From an uncultured Clostridia bacterium (GTDB lineage: Bacteria > Bacillota > Clostridia > TANB77 > CAG-508): a DNA stretch of 59,626 nucleotides. The notes under the pieces were generated by a model that was not told the DNA's origin, did no database searches, and saw only the letters and a program-made list of their open reading frames with translations. The position numbers and the translations under genes are program-made. Position 1 is the first letter of the stretch, and every line of letters begins with the position of its first letter. Positions 20,325-28,953 of this stretch are shown here, piece after piece. The stretch spans positions 1 through 59,626 of the forward strand of contig CAPIEU010000010.1 in NCBI GenBank assembly GCA_948630815.1, read 5' to 3'.

Positions 20325-21065
20325 ATGGAATTGAAAAAGGGTAAAAATATTATGATTGTAACAATAGGACTTATATGTTTTATTTTAACATATGTTATAT
20401 TTATTCAATTTAAAACAATAGAAGAAACTAATATAACAGAAATAAAAACTATGACGGAAACTGATTTAAGAGAAAAAATAGCTTTATGGAAAGAAAAATA
20501 TGAAGAAACAGATGAAAAATTAAAACAAACAAATGAAACGATTTCTGAATATAGAAAAAAGAGAGAAGCAAATCAAGAAGCAATAGAACTATTAGATAAA
20601 GAATTAATACAAGCACAGTTATTAGTAGGAGAAACAGATGTAAAAGGGGACGGAATAGTTATTGTTATAAAAGATAATGAAGAAACAACAGAAATTGAAG
20701 AGACAACAGAAATAAAATCACAAGTATTGCTACATTTAGTAAATGAATTAAATGCTGCTGGTGCAGAAGCAATTAGTATTAATGATCAAAGAATTATAAA
20801 TATGAGTGATATTGTTGATATATATATTGAAGATGGTAGTCATTATATATTTGTAAATAAAGAAGAAAAAATAGTATCACCATATGTTATAAAAGCAATT
20901 GGAGATCCAAAATATTTAGAGAGTGCACTTACTACAAAAACAGTAGGATTTATGGATATTTATTCTGAAAATATAGTATCATTAGAAAGGCAAAATAATA
21001 TTAGAATTCCTAAATATTCTGGCAAAATAGAAGTAAAATATATTAATATGGAAGGGGAAAAATAA
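20325..21065 (+). CDS. DUF881 family membrane-anchored protein (second copy)
   Basis: ATG 20325 lies just after the stop of the preceding paralogue, preceded by GAGTAGGTG. About 246 residues: membrane helix (about 7-25), coiled coil (about 38-80), DUF881 domain with VGETDVKGDGIVIVIKDN and GAEAISINDQRI. Domain order is identical to its neighbour, so the two arose by tandem duplication and may form a complex. No in-frame CGG. Confidence 0.87.
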   Translation: MELKKGKNIMIVTIGLICFILTYVIFIQFKTIEETNITEIKTMTETDLREKIALWKEKYEETDEKLKQTNETISEYRKKREANQEAIELLDKELIQAQLLVGETDVKGDGIVIVIKDNEETTEIEETTEIKSQVLLHLVNELNAAGAEAISINDQRIINMSDIVDIYIEDGSHYIFVNKEEKIVSPYVIKAIGDPKYLESALTTKTVGFMDIYSENIVSLERQNNIRIPKYSGKIEVKYINMEGEK

Positions 21066-21066
21066 A

Positions 21067-21441
21067 ATGATTTTTATAGCAATATTAATAGGATGTATTA
21101 TAGGAGTACTTGCAGGAATGAATGCACCAATTATACCATATAGTATGTCAGGATATTTAGCGATTTCAATTATAGCAGCCCTTGATTCTGTATTTGGAGG
21201 AATAACATCTGTATTAAAAGGAAATTTTGATTTAAAAATATTTGTTTCAGGTTTTTTTGGAAATGCAATTTTATCAATATTACTTACATATTTAGGAGAG
21301 AAGCTAAATGTAGATATTTATCTTGCTGCAATAATAGTATTTGTTGGAAGAATGTTTACAAATTTAGCTATTATACGTAGATATTACTTAGATAAATGGA
21401 CAGGAAAAAAAGAAGAGAACGTTAGCGATGAAAAGAAATAA
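21067..21441 (+). CDS. sbp: Small basic protein of the division cluster (DUF1290)
   Basis: 124 residues with three or four membrane segments. It starts MIFIAILIGCIIGVLAG and contains YSMSGYLAISIIAALDSVFGGI, typical of the small basic protein family encoded with DUF881 genes before ftsA-ftsZ in Firmicutes. One base separates it from the upstream gene, so translation is coupled. Function unknown. Confidence 0.85.
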   Translation: MIFIAILIGCIIGVLAGMNAPIIPYSMSGYLAISIIAALDSVFGGITSVLKGNFDLKIFVSGFFGNAILSILLTYLGEKLNVDIYLAAIIVFVGRMFTNLAIIRRYYLDKWTGKKEENVSDEKK

Positions 21442-21442
21442 T

Positions 21443-21529
21443 GTTACCGTTCAGCCTTTAATTTATTTCTAACTACATCCAGCAAGATGGAACGGATTTT
21501 ATAATACATAGACTTAAACATTAACGTAA
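21443..21529. repeat. MITE-like repeat, short form
   Basis: Starts GTTACCGTTCAG and ends with a related inverted sequence near CATTAACGTAAT. The core CCAGCAAGATGGAACGG and flanks match the long copy at 28954 except that the 63-base hairpin module is absent. Confidence 0.75.
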
Positions 21530-21538
21530 TAATTAAAA

Positions 21539-21582
21539 GAACTCTCTAATTGTTATATTAAGCAATAGAGAGTTTTTATTAT
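21539..21582 (+). terminator. Terminator
   Basis: AACTCTCTA / TAGAGAGTT stem followed by TTTTATTATTT, closing the murA-sbp unit. The rest of the 21442-21806 gap holds the MITE-like repeat and the ftsA promoter. Confidence 0.75.
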
Positions 21583-21736
21583 TTATCCAAATGTGTAGGT
21601 GATTTATAAGGTAAGAATGATTGACAATAAAACTGGTTTAAATTGGTAAAAAACGACAAACACTTACTGTATCAGTCAATATAGAGTATTATTACAGAAT
21701 GGAGGCGAAAATATTACAAAAATATTACAAAAACTA

Positions 21737-21765
21737 TTGACTTTTTTAATAAAATATAATATTCT
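21737..21765 (+). promoter_or_regulatory. Candidate ftsA-ftsZ promoter
   Basis: TTGACT, 17 bases, TATTCT. A tandem pair of AATATTACAAA lies just upstream (about 21711-21732). Confidence 0.5.
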
Positions 21766-21806
21766 TACGTAAGAAAAATACAATATAAAAAATGGAGGAA
21801 TAAGCT

Positions 21807-23036
21807 TTGGCAATAGGTGATATAATTGTTGGAATTGATATTGGAACATCTAAAGTATCAGCTGTTGTAGGGGAAGTTAATAATTTTAATCAAATTGAAA
21901 TTATATGCTCAACTAGCAGTAGATGTGAAGGTATCAAAAAAGGAAAAATAATTAACGAAGATGAAATTGCGGAAGCATTAGCTAAAACAATTAAGAATGC
22001 TGAAGATGAATCAAATTTAAAAATAAATTCTGCATATGTTACAATACCAGGTAAATATACAACAATAGTACAAAATAGTGTTACAAAAGAGTTAAAAGAT
22101 AAATATGCTGGGATTTCTGTAAGAGATGTAGGACAAGCTATAATGCAAGTAAGAGATATTGAAATACCAGATGGAAAAAATATTATAGATATTGTACCAA
22201 ATGATTTTATATTAAGTGATGGAAAAACAACTAAAGAACCAGTAGGAGAAATAAGTCAAGAATTTACACTAAATGCACAAATAATATTAGCGGATAAAGA
22301 TTATATAAGGCAACTTGCAGGTATATTTAAAAAAGCAGGATTAGAAATAGATGGAATTGTACCAAATACACTTGCAGAAAGAAACTTAATATTAGATGTA
22401 AATGAATTACATGATAATGTTATGCTATTAGATATAGGAGCAGGAAATACAGATGTAGGTATATTTGAGGGAGAATCATTCATTTATACAAATACTATAC
22501 CACTAGGTGGAGATAACATTACAAATGATATAGCATTAGTACTTAATATATCTTTGGAAGAAGCGGACAAATTAAAAAGACAATATGGACTTGCTTTAAA
22601 ATCTTTTATAGATAATGATAATGATATAATTTTGAACACTTACAAAGGAGACTCAAAAAATAAAATTATTAAAAGTTCAGAATTAATTGAGATTATTGAA
22701 GCTAGAATTGAAGAAATATTCTTATTAGTAAATAAAGATATAACAAATCAAGGAATTAAACCTAGAATTAACAATGTAGTATTAACAGGGCAAGGAATAG
22801 CAAACATAAACAAAAGTGATGTTGCAGGAAAAATTATATTAAATATACCAGTAAAAATAGCAACAGGTAGATTAATAAGTACAGTAAAACCAACTTATCG
22901 TACATCTTACTCATTAGTAAGATATATTGCAGCAAGACCATATGCAAAAACTGTATCAAGTAGTATTGATACAAAATCAAATACGAATATTTTTACTACA
23001 ATTATGGGAAGAATAAAAGAATTTTTCTATTCATAA
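21807..23036 (+). CDS. ftsA: Cell division protein FtsA
   Basis: TTG start after TGGAGGAATAAGC. 409 residues with the actin-like ATPase fold: phosphate 1 GIDIGTSKVSAVVGE (residues 9-23), phosphate 2 MLLDIGAGNTDVGIF (about 203-217) and VLTGQGIANI near 324. The C-terminal amphipathic helix IFTTIMGRIKEFFYS would anchor it and FtsZ to the membrane. Followed by ftsZ after 79 bases. Confidence 0.95.
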   Translation: MAIGDIIVGIDIGTSKVSAVVGEVNNFNQIEIICSTSSRCEGIKKGKIINEDEIAEALAKTIKNAEDESNLKINSAYVTIPGKYTTIVQNSVTKELKDKYAGISVRDVGQAIMQVRDIEIPDGKNIIDIVPNDFILSDGKTTKEPVGEISQEFTLNAQIILADKDYIRQLAGIFKKAGLEIDGIVPNTLAERNLILDVNELHDNVMLLDIGAGNTDVGIFEGESFIYTNTIPLGGDNITNDIALVLNISLEEADKLKRQYGLALKSFIDNDNDIILNTYKGDSKNKIIKSSELIEIIEARIEEIFLLVNKDITNQGIKPRINNVVLTGQGIANINKSDVAGKIILNIPVKIATGRLISTVKPTYRTSYSLVRYIAARPYAKTVSSSIDTKSNTNIFTTIMGRIKEFFYS

Positions 23037-23115
23037 AAAATAGGAGAAAACTTTTTATAAAATTAACAAGTTTTTAATTTTAAAAATAAATAAAAATTAT
23101 TGGGAGGAAGAGAAA

Positions 23116-24234
23116 ATGATGGTAGATTACGAAGAAAACAACGATAAAATGATGGATGGAACAGCTACAATAAAAGTAATTGGTGTAGGAGGAGCTGGAA
23201 ATAATGCTGTAAATAGAATGGTTGAATCAGGAATTAGAGGAGTAGAGTTTATTTCTGTAAATACTGATAGACAAGCACTTCAAGAATCAAAAGCTGGAAC
23301 AAAAATACAAATAGGAGAAAAAATAACAAGAGGATTAGGAGCAGGAGCAAACCCTGATATAGGAGCTCAATCGGCAGAAGAAAATAAATCTGAAATAGCA
23401 GAAATATTACGTGGAGCAGATATGGTTTTCGTAACAGCTGGTATGGGTGGTGGAACAGGAACTGGTGCTGCACCAATAGTTGCTGCCGCAGCAAAAGAAA
23501 TGGGAATTTTAACAATAGGAGTTGTTACAAAACCATTCACATTTGAAGGTAAAAAAAGACTTTCACAAGCAGAACGTGGAATTGAAAGCCTAAAAGGTAA
23601 AGTTGATACATTAGTTGTAATACCAAATGATAAATTATTACAAATCATAGATAGAAAAACATCTATTGTAGATGCTTTCAAAATGGCTGATGATGTTTTA
23701 AGACAAGGTGTGCAAGGTATATCAGATCTAATTGCAGTACCAGGACTTGTAAACTTAGACTTTGCAGATGTTAAAACAATTATGTTGAATACAGGAATGG
23801 CACATATGGGTATAGGTAGAGCATCAGGAGAAAATAGAGCAGAAGATGCAGCAAAACAAGCTATTCAAAGTCCATTGCTAGAAACATCAATTGAAGGAGC
23901 AAGAGGAGTTATTATAAATATTACTGGTGGATCAGAACTTGGATTACACGAAGTAAATACAGCAGCAGAATTAGTACAACGTAGTGTAGATCCAGAAGCA
24001 AATATAATTTTTGGAGCAGTAATAGATGAAGCTATGGGAGATGAAATCTCAATAACAGTTATTGCTACAGGATTTGAACAAGATTATCCAATTTCAACAA
24101 TAGGGGTAGCAGAAAAAGTAACAAAAGCTTGGGATAAAAAAATAAACTCAATTCCAACATCAACTGAAAGTTCATCAAATTCAAGTGATTTAGATATACC
24201 ATCATTCTTAAGAAATAAAAAGGGAGTAAAATAG
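23116..24234 (+). CDS. ftsZ: Cell division protein FtsZ
   Basis: 372 residues of bacterial tubulin. Nucleotide loop IKVIGVGGAGNNAVNRM, tubulin signature GMGGGTGTGAAP, and C-terminal tail DLDIPSFLRNKKGVK that binds FtsA/SepF. It polymerises into the Z-ring. Start ATG 23116 after GGGAGGAAGAG; a second ATG follows directly. There is no in-frame CGG although the protein is Gly-rich, so the CGG insertions are not simply tied to Gly content. Confidence 0.98.
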   Translation: MMVDYEENNDKMMDGTATIKVIGVGGAGNNAVNRMVESGIRGVEFISVNTDRQALQESKAGTKIQIGEKITRGLGAGANPDIGAQSAEENKSEIAEILRGADMVFVTAGMGGGTGTGAAPIVAAAAKEMGILTIGVVTKPFTFEGKKRLSQAERGIESLKGKVDTLVVIPNDKLLQIIDRKTSIVDAFKMADDVLRQGVQGISDLIAVPGLVNLDFADVKTIMLNTGMAHMGIGRASGENRAEDAAKQAIQSPLLETSIEGARGVIINITGGSELGLHEVNTAAELVQRSVDPEANIIFGAVIDEAMGDEISITVIATGFEQDYPISTIGVAEKVTKAWDKKINSIPTSTESSSNSSDLDIPSFLRNKKGVK

Positions 24235-24242
24235 TAAAGAAA

Positions 24243-24293
24243 AAAGTTTCCTAGTACAAATCTTAAAGGTTTATACTAGGAAACTTTTTATAA
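24243..24293 (+). terminator. ftsZ terminator
   Basis: AAAGTTTCCTAGTA / TACTAGGAAACTTT stem followed by TT and A/T. Confidence 0.85.
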
Positions 24294-24301
24294 AAATAAA
24301 A

Positions 24302-24332
24302 ATGCCAGGGAACATATATTGCTCCCTGGTTA
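24302..24332 (-). terminator. Terminator of the minus-strand peptide unit
   Basis: On the minus strand CCAGGGA / TCCCTGG with a short loop, then CATTTTTATTTTT. Confidence 0.75.
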
Positions 24333-24351
24333 CGATATTAAGTTGGTATTA

Positions 24352-24381
24352 CTAAATAAATCCAGAAGTCCACTCCCGCAT
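24352..24381 (-). CDS. Putative 9-residue peptide starting AUG-CGG
   Basis: AGGAGG overlaps the stop of the 36-residue ORF and precedes ATG-CGG-GAG (24381). Frame 0 gives MREWTSGFI. A +1 shift at the second codon gives a 13-residue MGVDFWIYLVIPT. Either is short; it is listed because of the strong ribosome site and the CGG second codon. Confidence 0.3.
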   Translation of the reverse strand: MREWTSGFI

Positions 24382-24386
24382 ACAGG

Positions 24387-24497
24387 TTACCTCCTCAAGA
24401 TCTTGCCGCCGGCTACCGTGCCGTTACCGCTGATCTGATTACCGATTTTTTTCAAATTAGGTGTAAGGTTGTTCTGTTTGGGAATTTTAATCCGCAT
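24387..24497 (-). CDS. Putative 36-residue peptide starting AUG-CGG
   Basis: AAGGAGG precedes ATG 24497 on the minus strand. Frame 0 reads MRIKIPKQNNLTPNLKKIGN and ends GGKILRR, basic and Gly/Asn-rich, with no membrane segment. The second codon is CGG. A +1 shift there would end after 14 residues. Base composition (GGC, GCC, ACG, CCC codons) is much richer in G and C than in neighbouring genes. Terminator downstream, and the next tiny ORF is coupled through AGGAGGTAA. Family unknown. It could be a leader peptide, a bacteriocin-like peptide or foreign DNA. Confidence 0.4.
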   Translation of the reverse strand: MRIKIPKQNNLTPNLKKIGNQISGNGTVAGGKILRR

Positions 24498-24616
24498 AAT
24501 TTAGTCCTCCTTAAAATGTATGTTTTTACTAGCCTTATTACTAGTATGTCTTAAGTATAACACATAAATTTACAAAATGAAATACATAAATTAAAAATTA
24601 TGTAAAATATTATTAT

Positions 24617-24781
24617 AGTTCAGACTATATAGTTTGCAGTCTGCTCCTATGTAGTAATATATTTATTTTCAAAAGTTTCGGCACTAGCCACTGTCTCTGG
24701 AGACTCTGCGTACTACACTTTTAAAAATAAATATATTACTACATGGAAGCTAATTACCATAATATTAAACTGAACAGTAAT
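24617..24781. repeat. MITE-like element with 28-bp palindromic core
   Basis: Ends TATAGTTCAG and CTGAACAGTAATA form inverted repeats. The core arms (24649-24676 and 24717-24744) are 28 bases with one mismatch, and their loop contains the palindrome GTCTCTGGAGAC. It fills the middle of the 24235-25144 gap between ftsZ and the sortase-like gene, which otherwise holds the small minus-strand unit, a hairpin and a promoter. Confidence 0.75.
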
Positions 24782-24947
24782 AAATTATTAATAATATTTC
24801 AAAAACATTACAATATATTCACACTCAAGACATAAATTATATCTAAAATATAAATATACAAAAGTTAATATCTTCTAATTCTAAAATAGGAGGAATGTGA
24901 AAAAAGTATAACATATAGGTGAAATAGCCAAATATTAAATAATATTT

Positions 24948-24985
24948 AGAAGTGCCAAAAGTCAAATTTTGGCACTTCTTGTCGA
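24948..24985 (+). terminator. Strong hairpin, probable terminator
   Basis: AGAAGTGCCAAAA / TTTTGGCACTTCT, 13-base perfect stem, followed by a weak T-containing tail. No gene directly upstream. Confidence 0.55.
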
Positions 24986-24995
24986 TAAAAAAATC

Positions 24996-25024
24996 TTTAC
25001 AAAACAGAAAAGTCGTATTATAAT
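24996..25024 (+). promoter_or_regulatory. Sigma-A promoter of the sortase-like gene
   Basis: TTTACA, 17 bases, TATAAT. Confidence 0.75.
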
Positions 25025-25144
25025 ATTGTCATATTAATTTCTAGAAAAGTTTCAAACTTTGTTTTGAGACATTCTAAAAAATTTAGATCTAAATTAAAAT
25101 CCAAAAATTAAAAATTGAATAATTAGGAGTGTGATGCTAATAGT

Positions 25145-25711
25145 ATGAAATGCGTTAATTGTTGTAGCAAAAGGTGTATTAGTATAATAACACTTATTAT
25201 AGCTGTTATTATATTTATACAAACAAATTTCTTAATACTTATGATTTTTAGTTTGAAAAATAGTTATGTTCAAGCAAACATGGGTGTAGCAAAAGATAGT
25301 ATTGAAGAAAAAAGTTATGTAGAAACACAAGAGGAATGGAGGTTAGTTATACCTAAAATAAATATTTCAGCCCAAATTAAAGAGGGCACATCAGCAGAGA
25401 CAATAAATAATTACATTGGACATTTTATAGAAACACCTAAAGATAGTGGAAACATAGGATTAATTGCAGCAAGTGCAGGGTATAAAGAAAATTATTTTGA
25501 AAAATTGGCAGATTTAGAAAAAGGAGATGTAATTATTTACATTAAAGGTAACTTAAAAAAAGAATATAAAGTTACAACTAATGTAACAATAAAAGAAACA
25601 GATTGGTCTTATTTAAGTGAGACTGAAGATAATAGAATTACTTTAATTACAGGAATATTAGAAGAACCAGAAAATAGACGCTGTGTACAAGCTACCCAAA
25701 TAGGAATTTAA
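25145..25711 (+). CDS. Sortase-fold protein lacking catalytic His and Cys (pseudo-sortase)
   Basis: 188 residues: Cys-rich N-terminus (MKCVNCCSKRC), membrane helix (about 13-36), then a sortase domain (about 65-188). The family landmarks are there: RLVIPKINISAQIKEGTS, GHFIETP, SGNIGL, NYFEKLADLEKGDVI, NRITLIT and RRCVQAT. In active clostridial sortases the segment after GNIGL reads AAHN-GY and the strand end reads TLITC. Here they read AASAGY (Ala at about 109) and TLITG (Gly170), so both the catalytic His and Cys are gone while Arg178/179 remains. It is probably a non-catalytic binding or scaffold protein, or a decaying gene. It sits 175 bases before a surface-protein gene. Confidence 0.75.
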   Translation: MKCVNCCSKRCISIITLIIAVIIFIQTNFLILMIFSLKNSYVQANMGVAKDSIEEKSYVETQEEWRLVIPKINISAQIKEGTSAETINNYIGHFIETPKDSGNIGLIAASAGYKENYFEKLADLEKGDVIIYIKGNLKKEYKVTTNVTIKETDWSYLSETEDNRITLITGILEEPENRRCVQATQIGI

Positions 25712-25717
25712 TGACAT

Positions 25718-25861
25718 AGCTCAGTTCTAAATTAGTATATATGTAGCGACACGTGAATGAGAGTACTTTTTGTTTTTCGAGACTTGCCGAGAAAAACAAA
25801 AATGTCCTACATTCAGCAAGATGGAGCGGATTGTATAAGTATATAAACATTAATAATCTAA
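25718..25861. repeat. MITE-like repeat, long form variant B
   Basis: Contains GCGACACGTGAATG, the arms CTTTTTGTTTTTCG and GAAAAACAAAAA, and CAGCAAGATGGAGCGG. Inverted relative to the copy at 44950. Confidence 0.75.
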
Positions 25862-25886
25862 TAAAAATTGAAAGGAATGTATTAAA

Positions 25887-27389
25887 ATGAAAATAAAAAA
25901 TAAAATAATTAGTATAATAGTAATAATTGCTACTCTAATAAATATTTCAAGCATTAGTAAAGCAGTTTTAGTGGGAAAACAAATTGAAGTTCGAATAGTG
26001 GAAACAAATCTCCCATATTCATACAATAATGAAGAAAGAAATACTGTTTTAAGATTTACAGATAATAATATGCCAGTATATGTTATGAAGAAAAACGATG
26101 AAAAAAATACTTTTACAGCAAATAATATCGAATTTTACAATAACACTGAAATAAAAAATATTTTAAAAAATGGATATGGATGTAAGACATTAGACGAATT
26201 AGAAATAAATAATATAGAAGAGGCATATCTTGCAACACAAGAAGCAATATATATTAAAAAAGAAAGAAGAAACATAGATTATTATGATATTACAAAAGGA
26301 GAAGAAGAAAAAGCAAATAGAATTTTAAATTTAACAAGAAAAATACTAAACAATGCTTCTAATGAGAAACCAGATACAGTAGAAGTTGACAGAAATGATA
26401 CAAAATGGAAAACTTATGAAAAGGATAACAATTACAAATATAAAGAATATACTATCCATTCAGCAAATACAATTCCAGGAGATATTATAGTACAACAAGG
26501 AGATGATGTTAGAATAATAGATAAATTAACAAATGAAACAAAAAATATGTTTAATGATGGAGATACATTTTATTTAATAGTACCAAAAGATAAAGAGCAA
26601 GAAATACAAATACAGTTTGGTTATGAAAGAAAAGATGCATATTTATATATATACAAAAAAACAGAAGCTTTAGAAGACCAATATCTACTAGCTGAAAAAG
26701 AATTATTTATTTCATCAGCAATGTTTATAGAAGAAGTAGAAATAGAAAATAATGTAGAGATATTAAACGAAGACCAAGAAACAAAATTACCAATTGTAGG
26801 AAATGTATTTTCTATAGTTAAAGAAGATGGAACAGTAGTAAAAAACAATTTAGTAACAAATGCAGAAGGCAAAATTAGTATTAACTTAAGTGAAGGCAAA
26901 TATTATTTAAAGCAAACAAATGCAATTGATGGTTATAATTTAAATAAAGCACTAATAGAGCTTGAAGTTGAAAGTGAAGGAAATATTAAAACTAAAATAG
27001 AAAGCATGAAAACTTCTACTAAAGAAATTACAACTGTAAATAAAGAAATAAATGTCATAGAAGAAAACAAAAATATAATAGAAAATAATATAACAGAAGT
27101 ATCAAATATAAAAACGACAAATATAAACAAACAAATAATTAATGAAATAAATGAAACTAATTTGCATAATGTAAATAATTTTATAGATACTATTAATAGA
27201 AAAAATGTAACAAATTTAACAAAAAAGAATATTTATAATAATTATAAGGATGAACTATATATACAAAATAGAGAACTTGAAGGAGAACAAAAGACGTTAA
27301 ATATGACAAGAAGAGACTATGTAAATTATATAGATATGGTAATGCTTGATAGTGCTAAAGTTCCAATTTTACCAGTAGCAAGTAAATAA
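25887..27389 (+). CDS. Secreted surface protein with thioester-like (TQxA) and Cna-B-like domains
   Basis: 500 residues with a signal peptide (1-28). Residues 35-150 resemble the TQxA thioester adhesin domain: the motif ATQEAIY is at 116-122, but the position expected to hold the thioester Cys reads PVYVMKK (64-69) without Cys. A Cna-B/SpaA-like beta domain spans about 290-370 (TKLPIVGNVFSIVKEDGTV and GKYYLKQTNAIDGYNL). The rest is Asn/Lys-rich and coil-like. There is no LPxTG motif or C-terminal membrane helix; the end reads ILPVASK. Paired with a sortase-like gene that has also lost its catalytic residues. Host or surface adhesion is only an inference. Confidence 0.65.
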   Translation: MKIKNKIISIIVIIATLINISSISKAVLVGKQIEVRIVETNLPYSYNNEERNTVLRFTDNNMPVYVMKKNDEKNTFTANNIEFYNNTEIKNILKNGYGCKTLDELEINNIEEAYLATQEAIYIKKERRNIDYYDITKGEEEKANRILNLTRKILNNASNEKPDTVEVDRNDTKWKTYEKDNNYKYKEYTIHSANTIPGDIIVQQGDDVRIIDKLTNETKNMFNDGDTFYLIVPKDKEQEIQIQFGYERKDAYLYIYKKTEALEDQYLLAEKELFISSAMFIEEVEIENNVEILNEDQETKLPIVGNVFSIVKEDGTVVKNNLVTNAEGKISINLSEGKYYLKQTNAIDGYNLNKALIELEVESEGNIKTKIESMKTSTKEITTVNKEINVIEENKNIIENNITEVSNIKTTNINKQIINEINETNLHNVNNFIDTINRKNVTNLTKKNIYNNYKDELYIQNRELEGEQKTLNMTRRDYVNYIDMVMLDSAKVPILPVASK

Positions 27390-27400
27390 TGATCTTCTTA

Positions 27401-27506
27401 TTACCGTTCCATCTTGCTGGAGGTAGGCATTTTTATTTTTCTCTCAGGTTTGGAAAAATAAAAAGCTCTTGCGTCCACGTGGAACTAATTAAAAGTGAAT
27501 TGAAGT
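27401..27506. repeat. MITE-like repeat, long form variant A, inverted
   Basis: TTACCGTTCCATCTTGC, then the arms TTTTTATTTTTC and GGAAAAATAAAAA, then GCGTCCACGTGGAAC. This is the reverse orientation of the copy at 28954. Confidence 0.75.
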
Positions 27507-27586
27507 TTGCATAGCAAATAATTATAATTTTACATTTTAAGCATGGACTACAAAAATCATAAAATGAAAGGAAAATGTAAAACAAA

Positions 27587-28909
27587 ATGTTATCACAGAT
27601 TTTTATATTAATTATATTGATATTTTTAAATGCTTTTTTTGCAGCGAGTGAAATTGCATTTATATCTTTAAATGATGCAAAAGTTGCAAAACAAGCAAAA
27701 AATGGAGAAAAAAGAGCTAAACAAATTTTAAAGATGCTTGAAAATCCAAGTAAATTTTTAGCAACAATACAAATAGGAATTACCTTAGCAGGATTTTTAT
27801 CTAGTGCATTTGCATCAGATGCATTCGCAAGTAAATTAGCACCAATTTTAAATAATATAATACCTCAAATATCAATTTCCGTTTGGCAGAGTGTATCAAT
27901 TATAATTATTACTATGATACTATCATTTTTTACATTAGTATTTGGTGAGCTTGTACCAAAAAGACTTGCAATGAAAAGTTATGAAAAAATTGCATTTGCT
28001 ACAATAGGAATTATAAGATTTATTTATATATTAACAGTACCATTTGTAAAACTTTTAACTGCTTCAACTAATTTAGTATCAAAACTATTTGGCGTATCTG
28101 AAAAAGATGAAGAAATAGTAACAGAAGAAGAAATAAAAATGATGGTAGATGAAGGTGAAGAAAAGGGTTCTATTGAAGAAAATGAAAGAGAGCTTATAAA
28201 TAATGTGTTTGAATTTAATGATACTACAGTAGCAGAAATAATGACACATAGAACAGATATGTATGCACTTAATATAGATATGAATGTTAATGATTTAATA
28301 GAAGAATTAGCAGAATATAGATATTCAAGAATACCAGTATATTATGAAACAATAGACGAAATTAAAGGTATATTATACTTAAAAGATTTATTAAAATATG
28401 TAAAAACAAAAAGAAATATAAAACTAAAAAGTATAATAAAGCCAGCATATTTTGTACCACGTTCAAAACCTATAGATGAACTATTTAAAGAATTGCAAAA
28501 AAATAATAATCAAATGGCAATTGTTTTAGATGAATATGGTGGAACAGCAGGACTTATTACTATGGAAGATATTTTAGAAGAATTAGTTGGAGATATATAT
28601 GATGAATATGATGAAATAGAAAGTGAATATGAAAAAATAGATGAAAATACGTATTTAATAAGTGGAACAATGAATATAGATGATGTAAGTAAAATATTAG
28701 GAGTAGAAATTGAAGAAGGAGATTATGATACATTGTCAGGATATTTACAAGAAAAATTAGGTAGAATACCAAAAGATGAAGAAAAACCAGTTATAGAAAC
28801 AGAAAAAATAACATACAAAGTAGAAGAATATGAAGATAAAAGGATTGTAAAAGTAAAAGTTTGTAAAAACCACAATGTTGATGAACAAAATGAAAATAGT
28901 GAAGAGTAA
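27587..28909 (+). CDS. CNNM/TlyC-type membrane protein with CBS pair
   Basis: 440 residues: DUF21 membrane domain (about 1-190, FLNAFFAASEIAFISLND), paired CBS domains (about 205-335, with SRIPVYYETIDEIKGILYLKD and DEYGGTAGLITMEDILEELVG) and a C-terminal CorC/HlyC domain (about 345-425). Members export Mg2+ or Co2+ or regulate cation balance; the old name hemolysin C is misleading. The ATG at 27587 has AAAGGAAAATG upstream. The long acidic tail is normal for the family. Confidence 0.9.
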   Translation: MLSQIFILIILIFLNAFFAASEIAFISLNDAKVAKQAKNGEKRAKQILKMLENPSKFLATIQIGITLAGFLSSAFASDAFASKLAPILNNIIPQISISVWQSVSIIIITMILSFFTLVFGELVPKRLAMKSYEKIAFATIGIIRFIYILTVPFVKLLTASTNLVSKLFGVSEKDEEIVTEEEIKMMVDEGEEKGSIEENERELINNVFEFNDTTVAEIMTHRTDMYALNIDMNVNDLIEELAEYRYSRIPVYYETIDEIKGILYLKDLLKYVKTKRNIKLKSIIKPAYFVPRSKPIDELFKELQKNNNQMAIVLDEYGGTAGLITMEDILEELVGDIYDEYDEIESEYEKIDENTYLISGTMNIDDVSKILGVEIEEGDYDTLSGYLQEKLGRIPKDEEKPVIETEKITYKVEEYEDKRIVKVKVCKNHNVDEQNENSEE

Positions 28910-28913
28910 ATGC

Positions 28914-28945
28914 TATAGAGTAGGCAATTTTGTCTACTCTATTAT
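28914..28945 (+). terminator. Terminator
   Basis: ATAGAGTAG / CTACTCTAT stem after the CNNM-type gene. Confidence 0.65.
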
Positions 28946-28953
28946 AAAATTAA

